6,692 bases of DNA. It comes from JBBRSC01 sp038245795 (GTDB lineage Bacteria; Actinomycetota; Acidimicrobiia; Acidimicrobiales; Microtrichaceae). Shown here one piece after another: positions 1 through 5,899 of the stretch (the stretch's first letter is position 1; each line of letters begins with the position of its first letter). The notes under the pieces were generated by a model. That model searched no databases. It worked only from the letters and a program-made list of their open reading frames with translations, and was not told the DNA's origin. Both the position numbers and the translations under genes were made by a program. The stretch spans positions 1-6,692 of the forward strand of contig JBBRSC010000189.1 in the NCBI GenBank assembly GCA_038245795.1, in the 5' to 3' direction.

Positions 1-33
1 GGCTGCGTCATCTTCGGTCCCGCCTGATACTCC

Positions 34-495
34 TCACCCGTTCGCGGTTGGGCCGACGACGGGCGCAAACACGAAGAGCATGGCGGCCTCGCACGTCAGC
101 TGACCGTCAACGGTGGCCCGACCGGTGCCGCGGCCGCCTCGACTGCCGATGAAATCGAGTTGAACATCGAGCCGCATCGTCGTGCCGGGCACGACCTGAC
201 GTCGGAAACGGGCCCGGTCGACGCCGCCGAAGAGCGGCAGCCGTCCGACATGGCGCTCGTCAGCAAGCACGGCACACGCGGCGGCTTGAGCCAACGCTTC
301 CAATTGCAACACACCGGGCAGCGTGGGGCGACCCGGGAAATGACCGGCGAAAAACGGGGCACCCTCGTTGATGTCCCATTCGGCGACCACCCGCTGCCCG
401 GGCTCGAGTTCCAGCAGTCGCGTCACGAACAGGAACGGGTCGCGATGGGCGAGCAGATCGGTCGGCAACGGAAGCCCCGCGCCGGATGGGCTCAC
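34..495 (-). CDS. fabZ: 3-hydroxyacyl-ACP dehydratase, FabZ-type hotdog protein
   Basis: Predicted cytoplasmic enzyme that removes water from 3-hydroxyacyl-ACP to give trans-2-enoyl-ACP in type II fatty acid synthesis. The 153-residue product has the usual FabZ length. It shows the family's early HRDPF segment (canonical HRYPF) and then the catalytic block GHFPGRPTLPGVLQLEALAQ, with the expected catalytic His at about residue 52 and Glu at about 66. The usual Met in PxMPG is Leu here. The GTG start was chosen because it overlaps the TGA of the upstream peroxiredoxin as GTGA and puts the family N-terminus in the right place; the open frame continues upstream, but only as a shadow of the peroxiredoxin gene. 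There is no Shine-Dalgarno sequence, so translation probably depends on coupling. No other fab gene is visible, so a hotdog dehydratase of another acyl pathway is possible. Confidence 0.85.
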   Translation of the reverse strand: MSPSGAGLPLPTDLLAHRDPFLFVTRLLELEPGQRVVAEWDINEGAPFFAGHFPGRPTLPGVLQLEALAQAAACAVLADERHVGRLPLFGGVDRARFRRQVVPGTTMRLDVQLDFIGSRGGRGTGRATVDGQLTCEAAMLFVFAPVVGPTANG

Positions 496-974
496 GACCG
501 CAGGGCCGTCAGCAGATTCGTCGGGGTGTCCTTGGGGCTGACCTTCGGCCAGGCGCTCGCGACCTTGCCCTTCTCGTCGATGAGAAACGCCGACCGGATG
601 ATGCCCATGTAGGCCTTGCCGTAGAGCTTCTTCTCCCCCCACACGCCGAACTTCTCGGCCACGGCATGCTCTGGGTCCGACAGCAACGTGAATCCGAGAC
701 TGTACTTGGCGTCGAACTTGGCGAGTTTCGGCGGGAGATCCGGGCTGATGCCGATGATCACCGTGTCGCCGATGTCCGGTGCGATGTCGCGGAGACCGCA
801 CGACTGTGTGGTGCATCCGGGCGTGTCGGCCTTCGGATAGAAGTACACCAGCACCTTGCGACCCTTGAAATCGCCGAGCTTGACGGGCTTGTCCGACTGA
901 TTCCGGAGCGTGAAGGCCGGCGCTGCCGACCCGACCGTCGGGACACCGCTCGGGGACTCAGAGGAAGTTGCCAT
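492..974 (-). CDS. bcp: Peroxiredoxin, Bcp/PrxQ type (thioredoxin-dependent thiol peroxidase)
   Basis: Cytoplasmic peroxidase that reduces hydrogen peroxide and organic hydroperoxides using thiols. The 160-residue product is one AhpC/TSA thioredoxin-fold domain. The active site reads PKADTPGCTTQSCGLRD: the peroxidatic Cys is residue 54, and Cys59, five residues later, is the resolving Cys typical of two-Cys PrxQ enzymes. The conserved Arg of this family is seen at about residue 127 (IIRSAFLID), and GVWGEK lies near 111-116. The ATG start gives a short polar N-terminus before VGSAAPAFTL, as in the family. There is no Shine-Dalgarno sequence; instead TAGATT sits exactly 6 nt upstream, so the transcript may be leaderless. 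The stop codon overlaps the start of the fabZ-type gene. The hup terminator lies upstream, so this gene pair probably forms its own transcription unit. Confidence 0.95.
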   Translation of the reverse strand: MATSSESPSGVPTVGSAAPAFTLRNQSDKPVKLGDFKGRKVLVYFYPKADTPGCTTQSCGLRDIAPDIGDTVIIGISPDLPPKLAKFDAKYSLGFTLLSDPEHAVAEKFGVWGEKKLYGKAYMGIIRSAFLIDEKGKVASAWPKVSPKDTPTNLLTALRS

Positions 975-980
975 GGCCGG

Positions 981-986
981 AATCTA
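981..986 (-). promoter_or_regulatory. Candidate -10 hexamer of a leaderless bcp promoter
   Basis: On the minus strand TAGATT is followed by CCGGCC and then the bcp ATG, so the hexamer occupies -12 to -7 if transcription starts at the A of ATG. It matches the actinobacterial TANNNT pattern. No clear -35 TTG element is seen, and no Shine-Dalgarno sequence lies before the ATG. It sits just downstream of the hup terminator, where a new promoter is needed. Confidence 0.5.
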
Positions 987-1040
987 TTCCACGGCGGGAC
1001 GGGGCCGCGAGGCGACACCGTTCGGTGCGGGGCGATTCAG

Positions 1041-1082
1041 CCGAAAAAGGGAAACACCGGGCCCGACGGGCCCGGTGTTTCC
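1041..1082 (-). terminator. Rho-independent terminator of hup
   Basis: Positions 1050-1064 and 1068-1082 are perfect inverted repeats of 15 bp (arm GGAAACACCGGGCCC) around a 3-nt loop. Read on the minus strand, the stem is followed after one C by five T (1044-1048), the classic intrinsic terminator. The plus-strand side has no T-run, so it acts in one direction. It begins 33 bp after the hup stop and separates hup from the peroxiredoxin gene. Confidence 0.9.
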
Positions 1083-1115
1083 GAGTGATTCATCGACCCA
1101 TCCGGATCGATCAGG

Positions 1116-1412
1116 TCACTTGGGAGCTGGCTTCTCACCCTTGGCGATCGCCTTGAGCGTGGCGCCGGCTGTGATCTTGACCTTGTGGCCAGCCGCGATC
1201 TTGATCTCGGCACCAGTCTGGGGATTGCGGGCCGTACGCGCAGACGTCTTCGCCTGCTCGAACTTGATCCAGCCTGGGATGGTCAAGGCTTCCTTGTCCT
1301 TGGATACGACCTGTGCCACCACCTCGAAGAAGGTGTTGACTACGGCTTCGACATCCTTCTTCTGGACCTCGGTACGGCGGGCGATTGTCTCGACCAGTTC
1401 TGACTTGTTCAT
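1116..1412 (-). CDS. hup: HU-family nucleoid DNA-binding protein (HupA-like)
   Basis: Small basic histone-like protein that binds and bends DNA as a dimer and compacts the nucleoid. The 98-residue product starts MNKSELVETIA, has the N-terminal helical dimerisation half, and carries the beta-arm signature ARTARNPQTGAEI, with the arm-tip proline at residue 64. The sequence most resembles the Streptomyces HupA type; it lacks the long lysine/alanine tail of mycobacterial HupB or Streptomyces HupS and ends in a short KGEKPAPK. Trp48 stands where HU usually has Phe. The start is well fixed: GAGGAGG ends 5 nt before the ATG, the strongest ribosome binding site in the window, suggesting high expression. 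A 122-bp gap separates it from trpA upstream and a strong terminator follows, so it is probably transcribed on its own. Confidence 0.95.
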   Translation of the reverse strand: MNKSELVETIARRTEVQKKDVEAVVNTFFEVVAQVVSKDKEALTIPGWIKFEQAKTSARTARNPQTGAEIKIAAGHKVKITAGATLKAIAKGEKPAPK

Positions 1413-1417
1413 GTGGG

Positions 1418-1424
1418 CCTCCTC
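1418..1424 (-). promoter_or_regulatory. Strong Shine-Dalgarno sequence of hup
   Basis: GAGGAGG on the minus strand, 5 nt before the hup ATG. It fixes the start and stands out against neighbouring genes that have no Shine-Dalgarno sequence. Confidence 0.85.
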
Positions 1425-1444
1425 GGCGGAACTACAGGGGTGTA

Positions 1445-1450
1445 ACTTTA
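1445..1450 (-). promoter_or_regulatory. Possible -10 hexamer of the hup promoter
   Basis: TAAAGT on the minus strand fits TANNNT and lies in the 122-bp trpA-hup gap, which is locally richer in A and T than its surroundings. A start 6-7 nt downstream would give a leader of roughly 25 nt containing the GAGGAGG site. No convincing -35 TTG element is found about 17 nt upstream (AGGACT there), so this is tentative. Confidence 0.3.
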
Positions 1451-1534
1451 GCCGTTCTTGGCGAAAAAGTCCTGATTTCTGGGGTTTTTCTCGACGGCGT
1501 TTCCGACAGCCCTTTTTCGTGCCGCACGATCCGC

Positions 1535-2308
1535 TCAGTCGAGCGCCGAACGGTACTCCGCGATCAGCTCGCCGACCGCGTCAGGCGAGCCAGTCTCGAG
1601 CATCCGTCGCACCACTACCGAGCCGATGACGACACCGTCTGCGACCTCACACACCTCGGCCGCCTGAGCGGGTGAGCTGATCCCCACGCCGACCAAGACC
1701 GGAAGATCAGTGATCGCCTTGAGCCGACGCGCGATCTCGGTAGCACTCGAGGCGAGCGTGGCGCGCTCTCCGGTGATGCCGAGCAATCCAACGGCGTACA
1801 CGAAGCCCTGGCTGCGGGCGACGATGCGTCCGAGTCGTTCGTCGGGCGCGGTCGGGGCCGCCAACAGGACTGTCTCGACCCCGGCGGTGCCGGCTGCTTC
1901 GCTCCACGGGTCAACTTCTTCGAGGGGGATGTCGGGCACGATGGCCGCCGTCACCCCCACAGCGATGCAGCGATCGGCGAACCGCTGCCAGCCATACCGA
2001 TAGACCAGGTTGGCGTAGGTCATGACCGCAATCGGCACGCCCGCATCGAGTGTCGCGATCTCGTCGAGGATGGTGGTCGTATTGGCGCCACCAGACAGCG
2101 AACGATCGTTGGCTTCTTGGATCACCGGTCCGTCCATGACGGGATCGGAGAAAGGAATACCGACCTCGATGGCGTCGGCGCCAGCTGCCGCCGCCGAGCG
2201 CACCATGGGCGCCCAGTGCTCGAGTCCCCCAGTCAGATACGTCACCAGTGACTTGCCCCCGTCGGCCCGACGTGCCCGGAGCACCGGTTCCAGTTGCGGG
2301 CCGCTCAT
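1535..2308 (-). CDS. trpA: Tryptophan synthase alpha subunit
   Basis: TIM-barrel subunit that cleaves indole-3-glycerol phosphate to indole and glyceraldehyde 3-phosphate and passes indole through a tunnel to TrpB. The 257-residue product is of normal length. The signature IEVGIPFSDPVMDGPVIQEA carries the catalytic Glu48 and Asp59 (equivalents of Glu49 and Asp60 in E. coli). Further family segments are VYAVGLLGITGER, and GVGISSP and VIGSVVVRRM near the phosphate site. An N-terminal segment that usually reads GDP is TGGLEHW here. The ATG overlaps the trpB TGA as ATGA, and a GGAG lies 8 nt before it inside trpB, so the two subunits are translationally coupled. No terminator is evident in the 122 bp after the stop. 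Confidence 0.97.
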   Translation of the reverse strand: MSGPQLEPVLRARRADGGKSLVTYLTGGLEHWAPMVRSAAAAGADAIEVGIPFSDPVMDGPVIQEANDRSLSGGANTTTILDEIATLDAGVPIAVMTYANLVYRYGWQRFADRCIAVGVTAAIVPDIPLEEVDPWSEAAGTAGVETVLLAAPTAPDERLGRIVARSQGFVYAVGLLGITGERATLASSATEIARRLKAITDLPVLVGVGISSPAQAAEVCEVADGVVIGSVVVRRMLETGSPDAVGELIAEYRSALD

Positions 2309-3471
2309 CCAAGGATCTCCATCATCTGACCGACGTCCTTATCGCCGCGGCCACTCAGGTTGACCAACACCGTCTGGCCTCGCAACGACTCTCGTTCTCG
2401 TGCCACCCATGCCAGCGCATGGGCTGGCTCGAGGGCCGGGATGATGCCCTCAGTCTTCGACAACTGCGTGAACGCCGCAATCACCTCGCCGTCGGTGACG
2501 TTGGGGTACTCGGCCCGACCTGTCGTGCAGAGATGCGCGTGTTCTGGGCCGATCCCCGGGTAGTCGAGCCCGGCGGAGATCGAGTGGGCTTCCGCTACCT
2601 GGCCGTACTCGTCCTGCATCAGAAACGACTTCATGCCGTGGACGATCCCGGGAACACCGTGGCCCGCGGCCGCTCCCCCGGCCGGCTCCACTCCCACCAG
2701 ACGGGCCTCGCCTTCAGCGAATCCACTGAAGATTCCTGCGGCGTTGGATCCGCCGCCAACGCACGCCACGACCACATCAGGATCTCCTCCGAGCAGTTCC
2801 GCGCATTGAGCTGACGCTTCGATGCCGATCACCCGATGGAACTCGCGCACCATCCACGGGTACGGGTGGGGACCCATCACCGAACCGAGGCAGTAGTAGC
2901 TGTTCTCGACCGTGGCGACCCAGTCGCGCATGGCCTCGTTGACGGCGTCCTTCAACGTCTGCGAACCGGAGCTGGCTGGCCGTACCTCAGCGCCGAGGAG
3001 GCGCATCCGAAAAACGTTGAGCTCCTGGCGGGCCATGTCGACATCGCCCATGTAGACGCAGCACTCCATGCCCAGCAGCGCGGCCGCGGTGGCGGTCGCC
3101 ACCCCGTGTTGCCCGGCGCCCGTCTCCGCGACGAGACGCGTCTTGCCCATCCGCTGCGCCAGGAGCGCCTGGCCGAGCACGTTGTTGATCTTGTGGCTGC
3201 CGGTGTGGTTGAGGTCTTCGCGTTTGAGGAGGACGCGCACGCCACCGAGCTCCGCTGACAACCGATGACACTCGGTGATCGGCGAGGGGCGGCCGGCATA
3301 ATCGCGCAGCAGGTTCGACAGATTGGTGCGGTACACAGGATCGGCCCAAGCCGACCGGAAGGCCCGATCGAGTTCCTGACACGCAGGGACGAGCGTCTCG
3401 GGAATGAACATTCCTCCGAAGTCCCCGAAGCGCCCGTTCATTGGGTCACCCATCACCATTGGCTCAGCCAC
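2305..3471 (-). CDS. trpB: Tryptophan synthase beta subunit
   Basis: PLP-dependent subunit that joins indole and L-serine to make tryptophan. The 388-residue product shows the N-terminal GRFGDFGGMFIPETL, the PLP lysine in HTGSHKINN (Lys94), the catalytic Glu of AETGAGQHG (residue 116), the phosphate-binding GGGSNA (239-244), SISAGLDYPGIGPEHA (297-312) and SGRGDKD near the C-terminus. The GTG start is preferred over ATG codons at 3459, 3453 and 3441 because GAGGAG lies 5 nt before it. The stretch between LVGVEPAGG and HGMKSF looks about eight residues shorter than in the common TrpB form. It overlaps trpA by 4 nt. It sits 112 bp below the hydroxylase gene, a gap wide enough for its own promoter. 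Confidence 0.97.
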   Translation of the reverse strand: MAEPMVMGDPMNGRFGDFGGMFIPETLVPACQELDRAFRSAWADPVYRTNLSNLLRDYAGRPSPITECHRLSAELGGVRVLLKREDLNHTGSHKINNVLGQALLAQRMGKTRLVAETGAGQHGVATATAAALLGMECCVYMGDVDMARQELNVFRMRLLGAEVRPASSGSQTLKDAVNEAMRDWVATVENSYYCLGSVMGPHPYPWMVREFHRVIGIEASAQCAELLGGDPDVVVACVGGGSNAAGIFSGFAEGEARLVGVEPAGGAAAGHGVPGIVHGMKSFLMQDEYGQVAEAHSISAGLDYPGIGPEHAHLCTTGRAEYPNVTDGEVIAAFTQLSKTEGIIPALEPAHALAWVARERESLRGQTVLVNLSGRGDKDVGQMMEILG

Positions 3472-3476
3472 TTCGG

Positions 3477-3482
3477 CTCCTC
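3477..3482 (-). promoter_or_regulatory. Shine-Dalgarno sequence of trpB
   Basis: GAGGAG on the minus strand, 5 nt before the GTG codon. It decides the start in favour of GTG over three nearby in-frame ATG codons. Confidence 0.7.
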
Positions 3483-3496
3483 ATCGACGCGAACCG

Positions 3497-3502
3497 ACAG
3501 TA
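3497..3502 (-). promoter_or_regulatory. Possible -10 hexamer upstream of trpB
   Basis: TACTGT on the minus strand fits TANNNT and would give a leader of about 19 nt containing GAGGAG. The nearest TTG-type elements are at poor spacing (12 and 21 nt), so the call is weak. The 112-bp gap holds no intrinsic terminator and no open leader frame with a start codon and tandem Trp codons. Confidence 0.25.
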
Positions 3503-3583
3503 TCGGCCACGGTGAACCAAGCAGCCCAACCAGTTTGCCTGGCAGATTCGTCCGGCCGTTTGCGTGGCGGCGCTCCCGGAGTG

Positions 3584-4243
3584 TCAGGGAATGGGAACCA
3601 GGTTGGCGTAGGCCCGCGCCTTGTCGATCCCCACTTGGCGCTCACTGGTGCCAAGCGAACCGACGAGTTCGTAGTCGTCGCGGTACTCGGGCTTGACCTC
3701 GCCCTGTTCGTCGATCAGCCACACCATGGCGAGGCGACGGGGAACCTTGACCCGTTCCGGCCGCTCCGTGGTCCGGAAAACGATGTCCCACAGCGGGATC
3801 GTCACGTTCTGATTCGACATCGGGTGACCGAAATGATGATGGAAGTGGTGCTTCCGCAGCCACGCCTCCCAGTCGTTGTTCGGACCCCGGAGATGCGCCT
3901 GCGCGTGATGCCACTCATAGAAGAAGTACCCGGCGATCCAACCGAGACCGAATGCCGCGCCGACAACCGTTGCGGCGTCACGGGAGAGTGTTCCATCGAG
4001 CAGCAAACGAACGCCGGCCGCCCAGCCGACGCCAGTCAGGACGACCCCGATCCACGCCAGTGTGATCATCGGATCGAAGCCCCATGTGGCCCGGACGTGG
4101 TGATCGAGATGTTCCCGCGAGGCGAAGTTCTTGCCCTTCAGTTCGTGGAAGGCGAAGCGGTGCAGGACGTATTCGAAGAAGAACCACACGAAGGCCCCGA
4201 CGGCGAGGCCCGGGAGACCGAGAAGGGCGAATCGCAACAACAT
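3584..4243 (-). CDS. Fatty acid hydroxylase/sterol desaturase superfamily membrane protein
   Basis: Predicted integral membrane di-iron oxygenase of 219 residues. It carries the superfamily's histidine clusters: EYVLHRFAFHE (His28, His33), REHLDHH (His45, 48, 49), EWHHAQAH (His112, 113, 117) and HHFHHHFGH (His132-140), followed by the family-like IPLWDIVFRT. Hydrophobic segments lie at about 4-24, 60-82 and 91-110, so the histidines would face the cytoplasm. Family members hydroxylate or desaturate fatty acids, sterols or carotenoids; the substrate here cannot be told. ATG was chosen because TATGAT lies exactly 6 nt before it; a GTG at 4258 would add five residues (MYDDH). Neither has a Shine-Dalgarno sequence. 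It sits between trpF and trpB, yet has no obvious role in tryptophan synthesis; co-location may be simple packing or shared expression. Confidence 0.85.
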   Translation of the reverse strand: MLLRFALLGLPGLAVGAFVWFFFEYVLHRFAFHELKGKNFASREHLDHHVRATWGFDPMITLAWIGVVLTGVGWAAGVRLLLDGTLSRDAATVVGAAFGLGWIAGYFFYEWHHAQAHLRGPNNDWEAWLRKHHFHHHFGHPMSNQNVTIPLWDIVFRTTERPERVKVPRRLAMVWLIDEQGEVKPEYRDDYELVGSLGTSERQVGIDKARAYANLVPIP

Positions 4244-4249
4244 GTGATC

Positions 4250-4255
4250 ATCATA
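4250..4255 (-). promoter_or_regulatory. Candidate -10 hexamer of a leaderless hydroxylase promoter
   Basis: TATGAT, one mismatch from TATAAT, is followed on the minus strand by GATCAC and then ATG, so transcription starting at the usual distance would begin at the ATG. The hexamer overlaps the alternative GTG start region. The -35 position at 17-nt spacing reads GTGAAT, a weak match. It lies in an AT-richer stretch between trpF and this gene. Confidence 0.5.
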
Positions 4256-4263
4256 CACGAAGT

Positions 4264-4278
4264 GTGAAGAGTATTCAC
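4264..4278. repeat. Short inverted repeat overlapping the predicted -35 of the hydroxylase gene
   Basis: GTGAA-N5-TTCAC, a perfect 5-bp inverted repeat in the trpF-hydroxylase gap. It covers the position expected for the -35 element of the TATGAT promoter, so it could be a repressor operator. It is short enough to occur by chance. Confidence 0.25.
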
Positions 4279-4306
4279 GCTTATTCTCAGATCATTGTTG
4301 CGGGGG

Positions 4307-5014
4307 TTACGGCGTATCCGCCCAATCCGGCTCGATGAGTTCGTCGTAGCGAGAAGAACCCACCTCTGTCGATGGTTCCGACCCCTCGGTGTCGTGATCG
4401 TCCGTGACCTCGTTGTCGGCCGAATGAGCGGCCCGGATGAACGAGCGCACCAGACGCGCGTCCTTCACCCCCGCCGACCGCTCGACACCGGTCGACACAT
4501 CCACACCCCAGGGGCGGACCGTTCGTACCGCCTCACGCACGTTGTCCGGAGTGAGCCCACCCGCCAGAATCAGGCGCGGACCGTCAGGAATGGATTCGGT
4601 CATCGTCCAATCGAAGACCTGTCCGGAGCCGGGCGAGACACCGTCGATCAGCAATGCGTCGGCGTGATAGTCGTTGAACCTGGCGATCGAGGGCGACCCC
4701 ACTGCGAAGGCGACGATCAGCACGCCGATCGACTCGCGTAGACGCGTTGCGTCTGCAGGTGTCTCGTGGCCATGGAGTTGTGCGCCCTGCAGCCCCGCCG
4801 CGACGACTGTCTCGACGACACGGTCCGCCGACTCGTCGCGGAACACCCCGACCGTGAGAATCTCGGGTGGCAGCTGGCGGGTGATCTCACGGACGTGGGC
4901 GGCCGTGACCTGTCGAGGTGACGGCGCAAACACGAATCCCAGCGCATCGGCGCCCATGGCGACCGCCGCCAGTGCGTCGGTCGCCGTTGTGATCCCGCAG
5001 ATCTTCACCCACAT
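4307..5014 (-). CDS. trpF: Phosphoribosylanthranilate isomerase
   Basis: TIM-barrel enzyme that isomerises N-(5'-phosphoribosyl)anthranilate to the carboxyphenylamino-deoxyribulose phosphate used by TrpC. From this ATG the protein begins MWVKICGITTATDA, the classic N-terminus with the catalytic Cys6. Arg34 lies in SPRQV and the general acid Asp124 in LLIDGVSPGSGQVFDW; AGGLTPDNV and GVDVSTGVE form the phosphate site. An in-frame ATG at 5056 with GGTGAG before it would add 14 residues with no family match, so it is less likely but open. TAATCT lies 7 nt before the chosen ATG. The protein has 235 residues against about 205 usual: after about residue 198 a roughly 37-residue acidic tail ends EPDWADTP. 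It follows trpC after 68 bp and precedes the hydroxylase by 63 bp. Confidence 0.95.
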   Translation of the reverse strand: MWVKICGITTATDALAAVAMGADALGFVFAPSPRQVTAAHVREITRQLPPEILTVGVFRDESADRVVETVVAAGLQGAQLHGHETPADATRLRESIGVLIVAFAVGSPSIARFNDYHADALLIDGVSPGSGQVFDWTMTESIPDGPRLILAGGLTPDNVREAVRTVRPWGVDVSTGVERSAGVKDARLVRSFIRAAHSADNEVTDDHDTEGSEPSTEVGSSRYDELIEPDWADTP

Positions 5015-5021
5015 GGGGCAG

Positions 5022-5027
5022 AGATTA
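5022..5027 (-). promoter_or_regulatory. Possible -10 hexamer of a near-leaderless trpF promoter
   Basis: TAATCT on the minus strand is followed by 7 nt (CTGCCCC) and the trpF ATG; the overlapping GATAAT also resembles a -10. No good Shine-Dalgarno sequence precedes this ATG. The argument holds only if ATG 5014, not ATG 5056, is the real start. Confidence 0.3.
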
Positions 5028-5082
5028 TCTGTCGCGACTCCCCCAGCGGTGACCATGAGCTCACCGGCCGATCATCAGATGT

Positions 5083-5892
5083 TCACTGCGTCGGGAACGT
5101 CGTGGTGCGACCACGCGGGACCGCCAACTCGGCCACGGCACGTCGAGGGTCACCCGAGGTCACGACGTGTTCGCCGACCAGCACCGCGTCGTATCCGGCG
5201 GCCGCCAGGGTCTCGGCCTGAGCGCGGCTACTGACGCCCGACTCCGCCACGCGGACCGCTCCCTCAGGGATGGCGTCGACCACCCGGACCGCGCGTTCAG
5301 TATCCACCGAGAAGGTGACGAGATCGCGTTGATTCACGCCGATGAGGTCAGCGTCAGTTGCCCCGAGCGCACGCTCGATCTCTGACTCGTCATGGGTCTC
5401 CACCAACACATCGAGACCGATCGACATCGCCAGGGCGAAGAACTCATGGAGCTCGTCGTCGTCGAGCGCTGCCACGATCAGGAGGACGGCGTCGGCACCC
5501 ATGATCCTCGCGTCGCACACGTCGTTCGGGCCGAGCGTGAAGTCCTTACGGAGCACCGGAATCGTCACCGCCGCTCGGGCCCGCTGAAGATCATCGGTCG
5601 ATCCACCGAAATGTGGCTCGTCAGTGAGAACCGAGAGCGCCGCCGCACCACCAGACTCGTAGGCCGCAGCCACCTGTGCTGGATCGAGCCCGTCGTTCAA
5701 CAATCCCTTGGACGGTGATCGCCGTTTGATTTCGCTGATCACCGCGATGGTGTCGCCGGCGCACAACGCAGACCGGAAGCCGCGCGTCCTCGGCTGGTCG
5801 GCCGCGTCGGCGATCAGCTGGGACAGCGGACGATCATCCGCTGCAACCCGCTCACGATGATGACGAATGATGGCATCGAGGTAGGTGGCCAC
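5083..5892 (-). CDS. trpC: Indole-3-glycerol phosphate synthase
   Basis: TIM-barrel enzyme that closes the ring of the deoxyribulose phosphate made by TrpF, releasing CO2 and water, to give indole-3-glycerol phosphate. With the GTG start the product has 269 residues and the family N-terminus MATYLDAIIRHHRERV. Conserved active-site residues are present: VISEIKRRSPSKG (Glu54, Lys56), VLRKDF (Lys116), VETH (Glu165), IGVNQRDL (Asn187) and VAESGVSS (Glu217), with LVGE near the phosphate site. The frame is open further upstream to 5958, but that part overlaps the J-domain gene and has no family match. The start lies 7 bp after the J-domain gene's stop, so the two are probably co-transcribed. No clear Shine-Dalgarno sequence is present; translation may depend on ribosomes leaving the upstream gene. 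Confidence 0.96.
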   Translation of the reverse strand: MATYLDAIIRHHRERVAADDRPLSQLIADAADQPRTRGFRSALCAGDTIAVISEIKRRSPSKGLLNDGLDPAQVAAAYESGGAAALSVLTDEPHFGGSTDDLQRARAAVTIPVLRKDFTLGPNDVCDARIMGADAVLLIVAALDDDELHEFFALAMSIGLDVLVETHDESEIERALGATDADLIGVNQRDLVTFSVDTERAVRVVDAIPEGAVRVAESGVSSRAQAETLAAAGYDAVLVGEHVVTSGDPRRAVAELAVPRGRTTTFPTQ

Positions 5893-5899
5893 GCCGACA

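Noticed and set aside
1..11. Possible start of a further minus-strand gene (ATG ACG CAG at 11-3)
   Set aside because: Only three codons are visible and no good Shine-Dalgarno sequence precedes them, so no product can be supported.
496..816. Upstream extension of the fabZ frame to 816
   Set aside because: This part is an out-of-frame reading of the peroxiredoxin gene and has no FabZ similarity; GTG at 495 gives a complete family-length protein.
1413..1534. A- and T-runs between trpA and hup as a trpA terminator
   Set aside because: The runs could pair weakly, but no GC-rich stem followed by a T-run is present on the minus strand.
910..1629. A 239-codon plus-strand open frame across hup, its terminator and the trpA end
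   Set aside because: It runs through an intrinsic terminator and a certain HU gene on the other strand, with no recognisable domain.
3515..3540. Repeated TTGG-type words and a CCAG-N5-CTGG hairpin upstream of trpB
   Set aside because: They do not resemble the TrpR operator or a T-box and are too short to support a regulatory call.
3404..4267. A 287-codon plus-strand open frame opposite the hydroxylase gene
   Set aside because: It is antisense to a gene with clear family motifs, its translation is low-complexity and resembles no family, and long antisense frames are common in GC-rich DNA.
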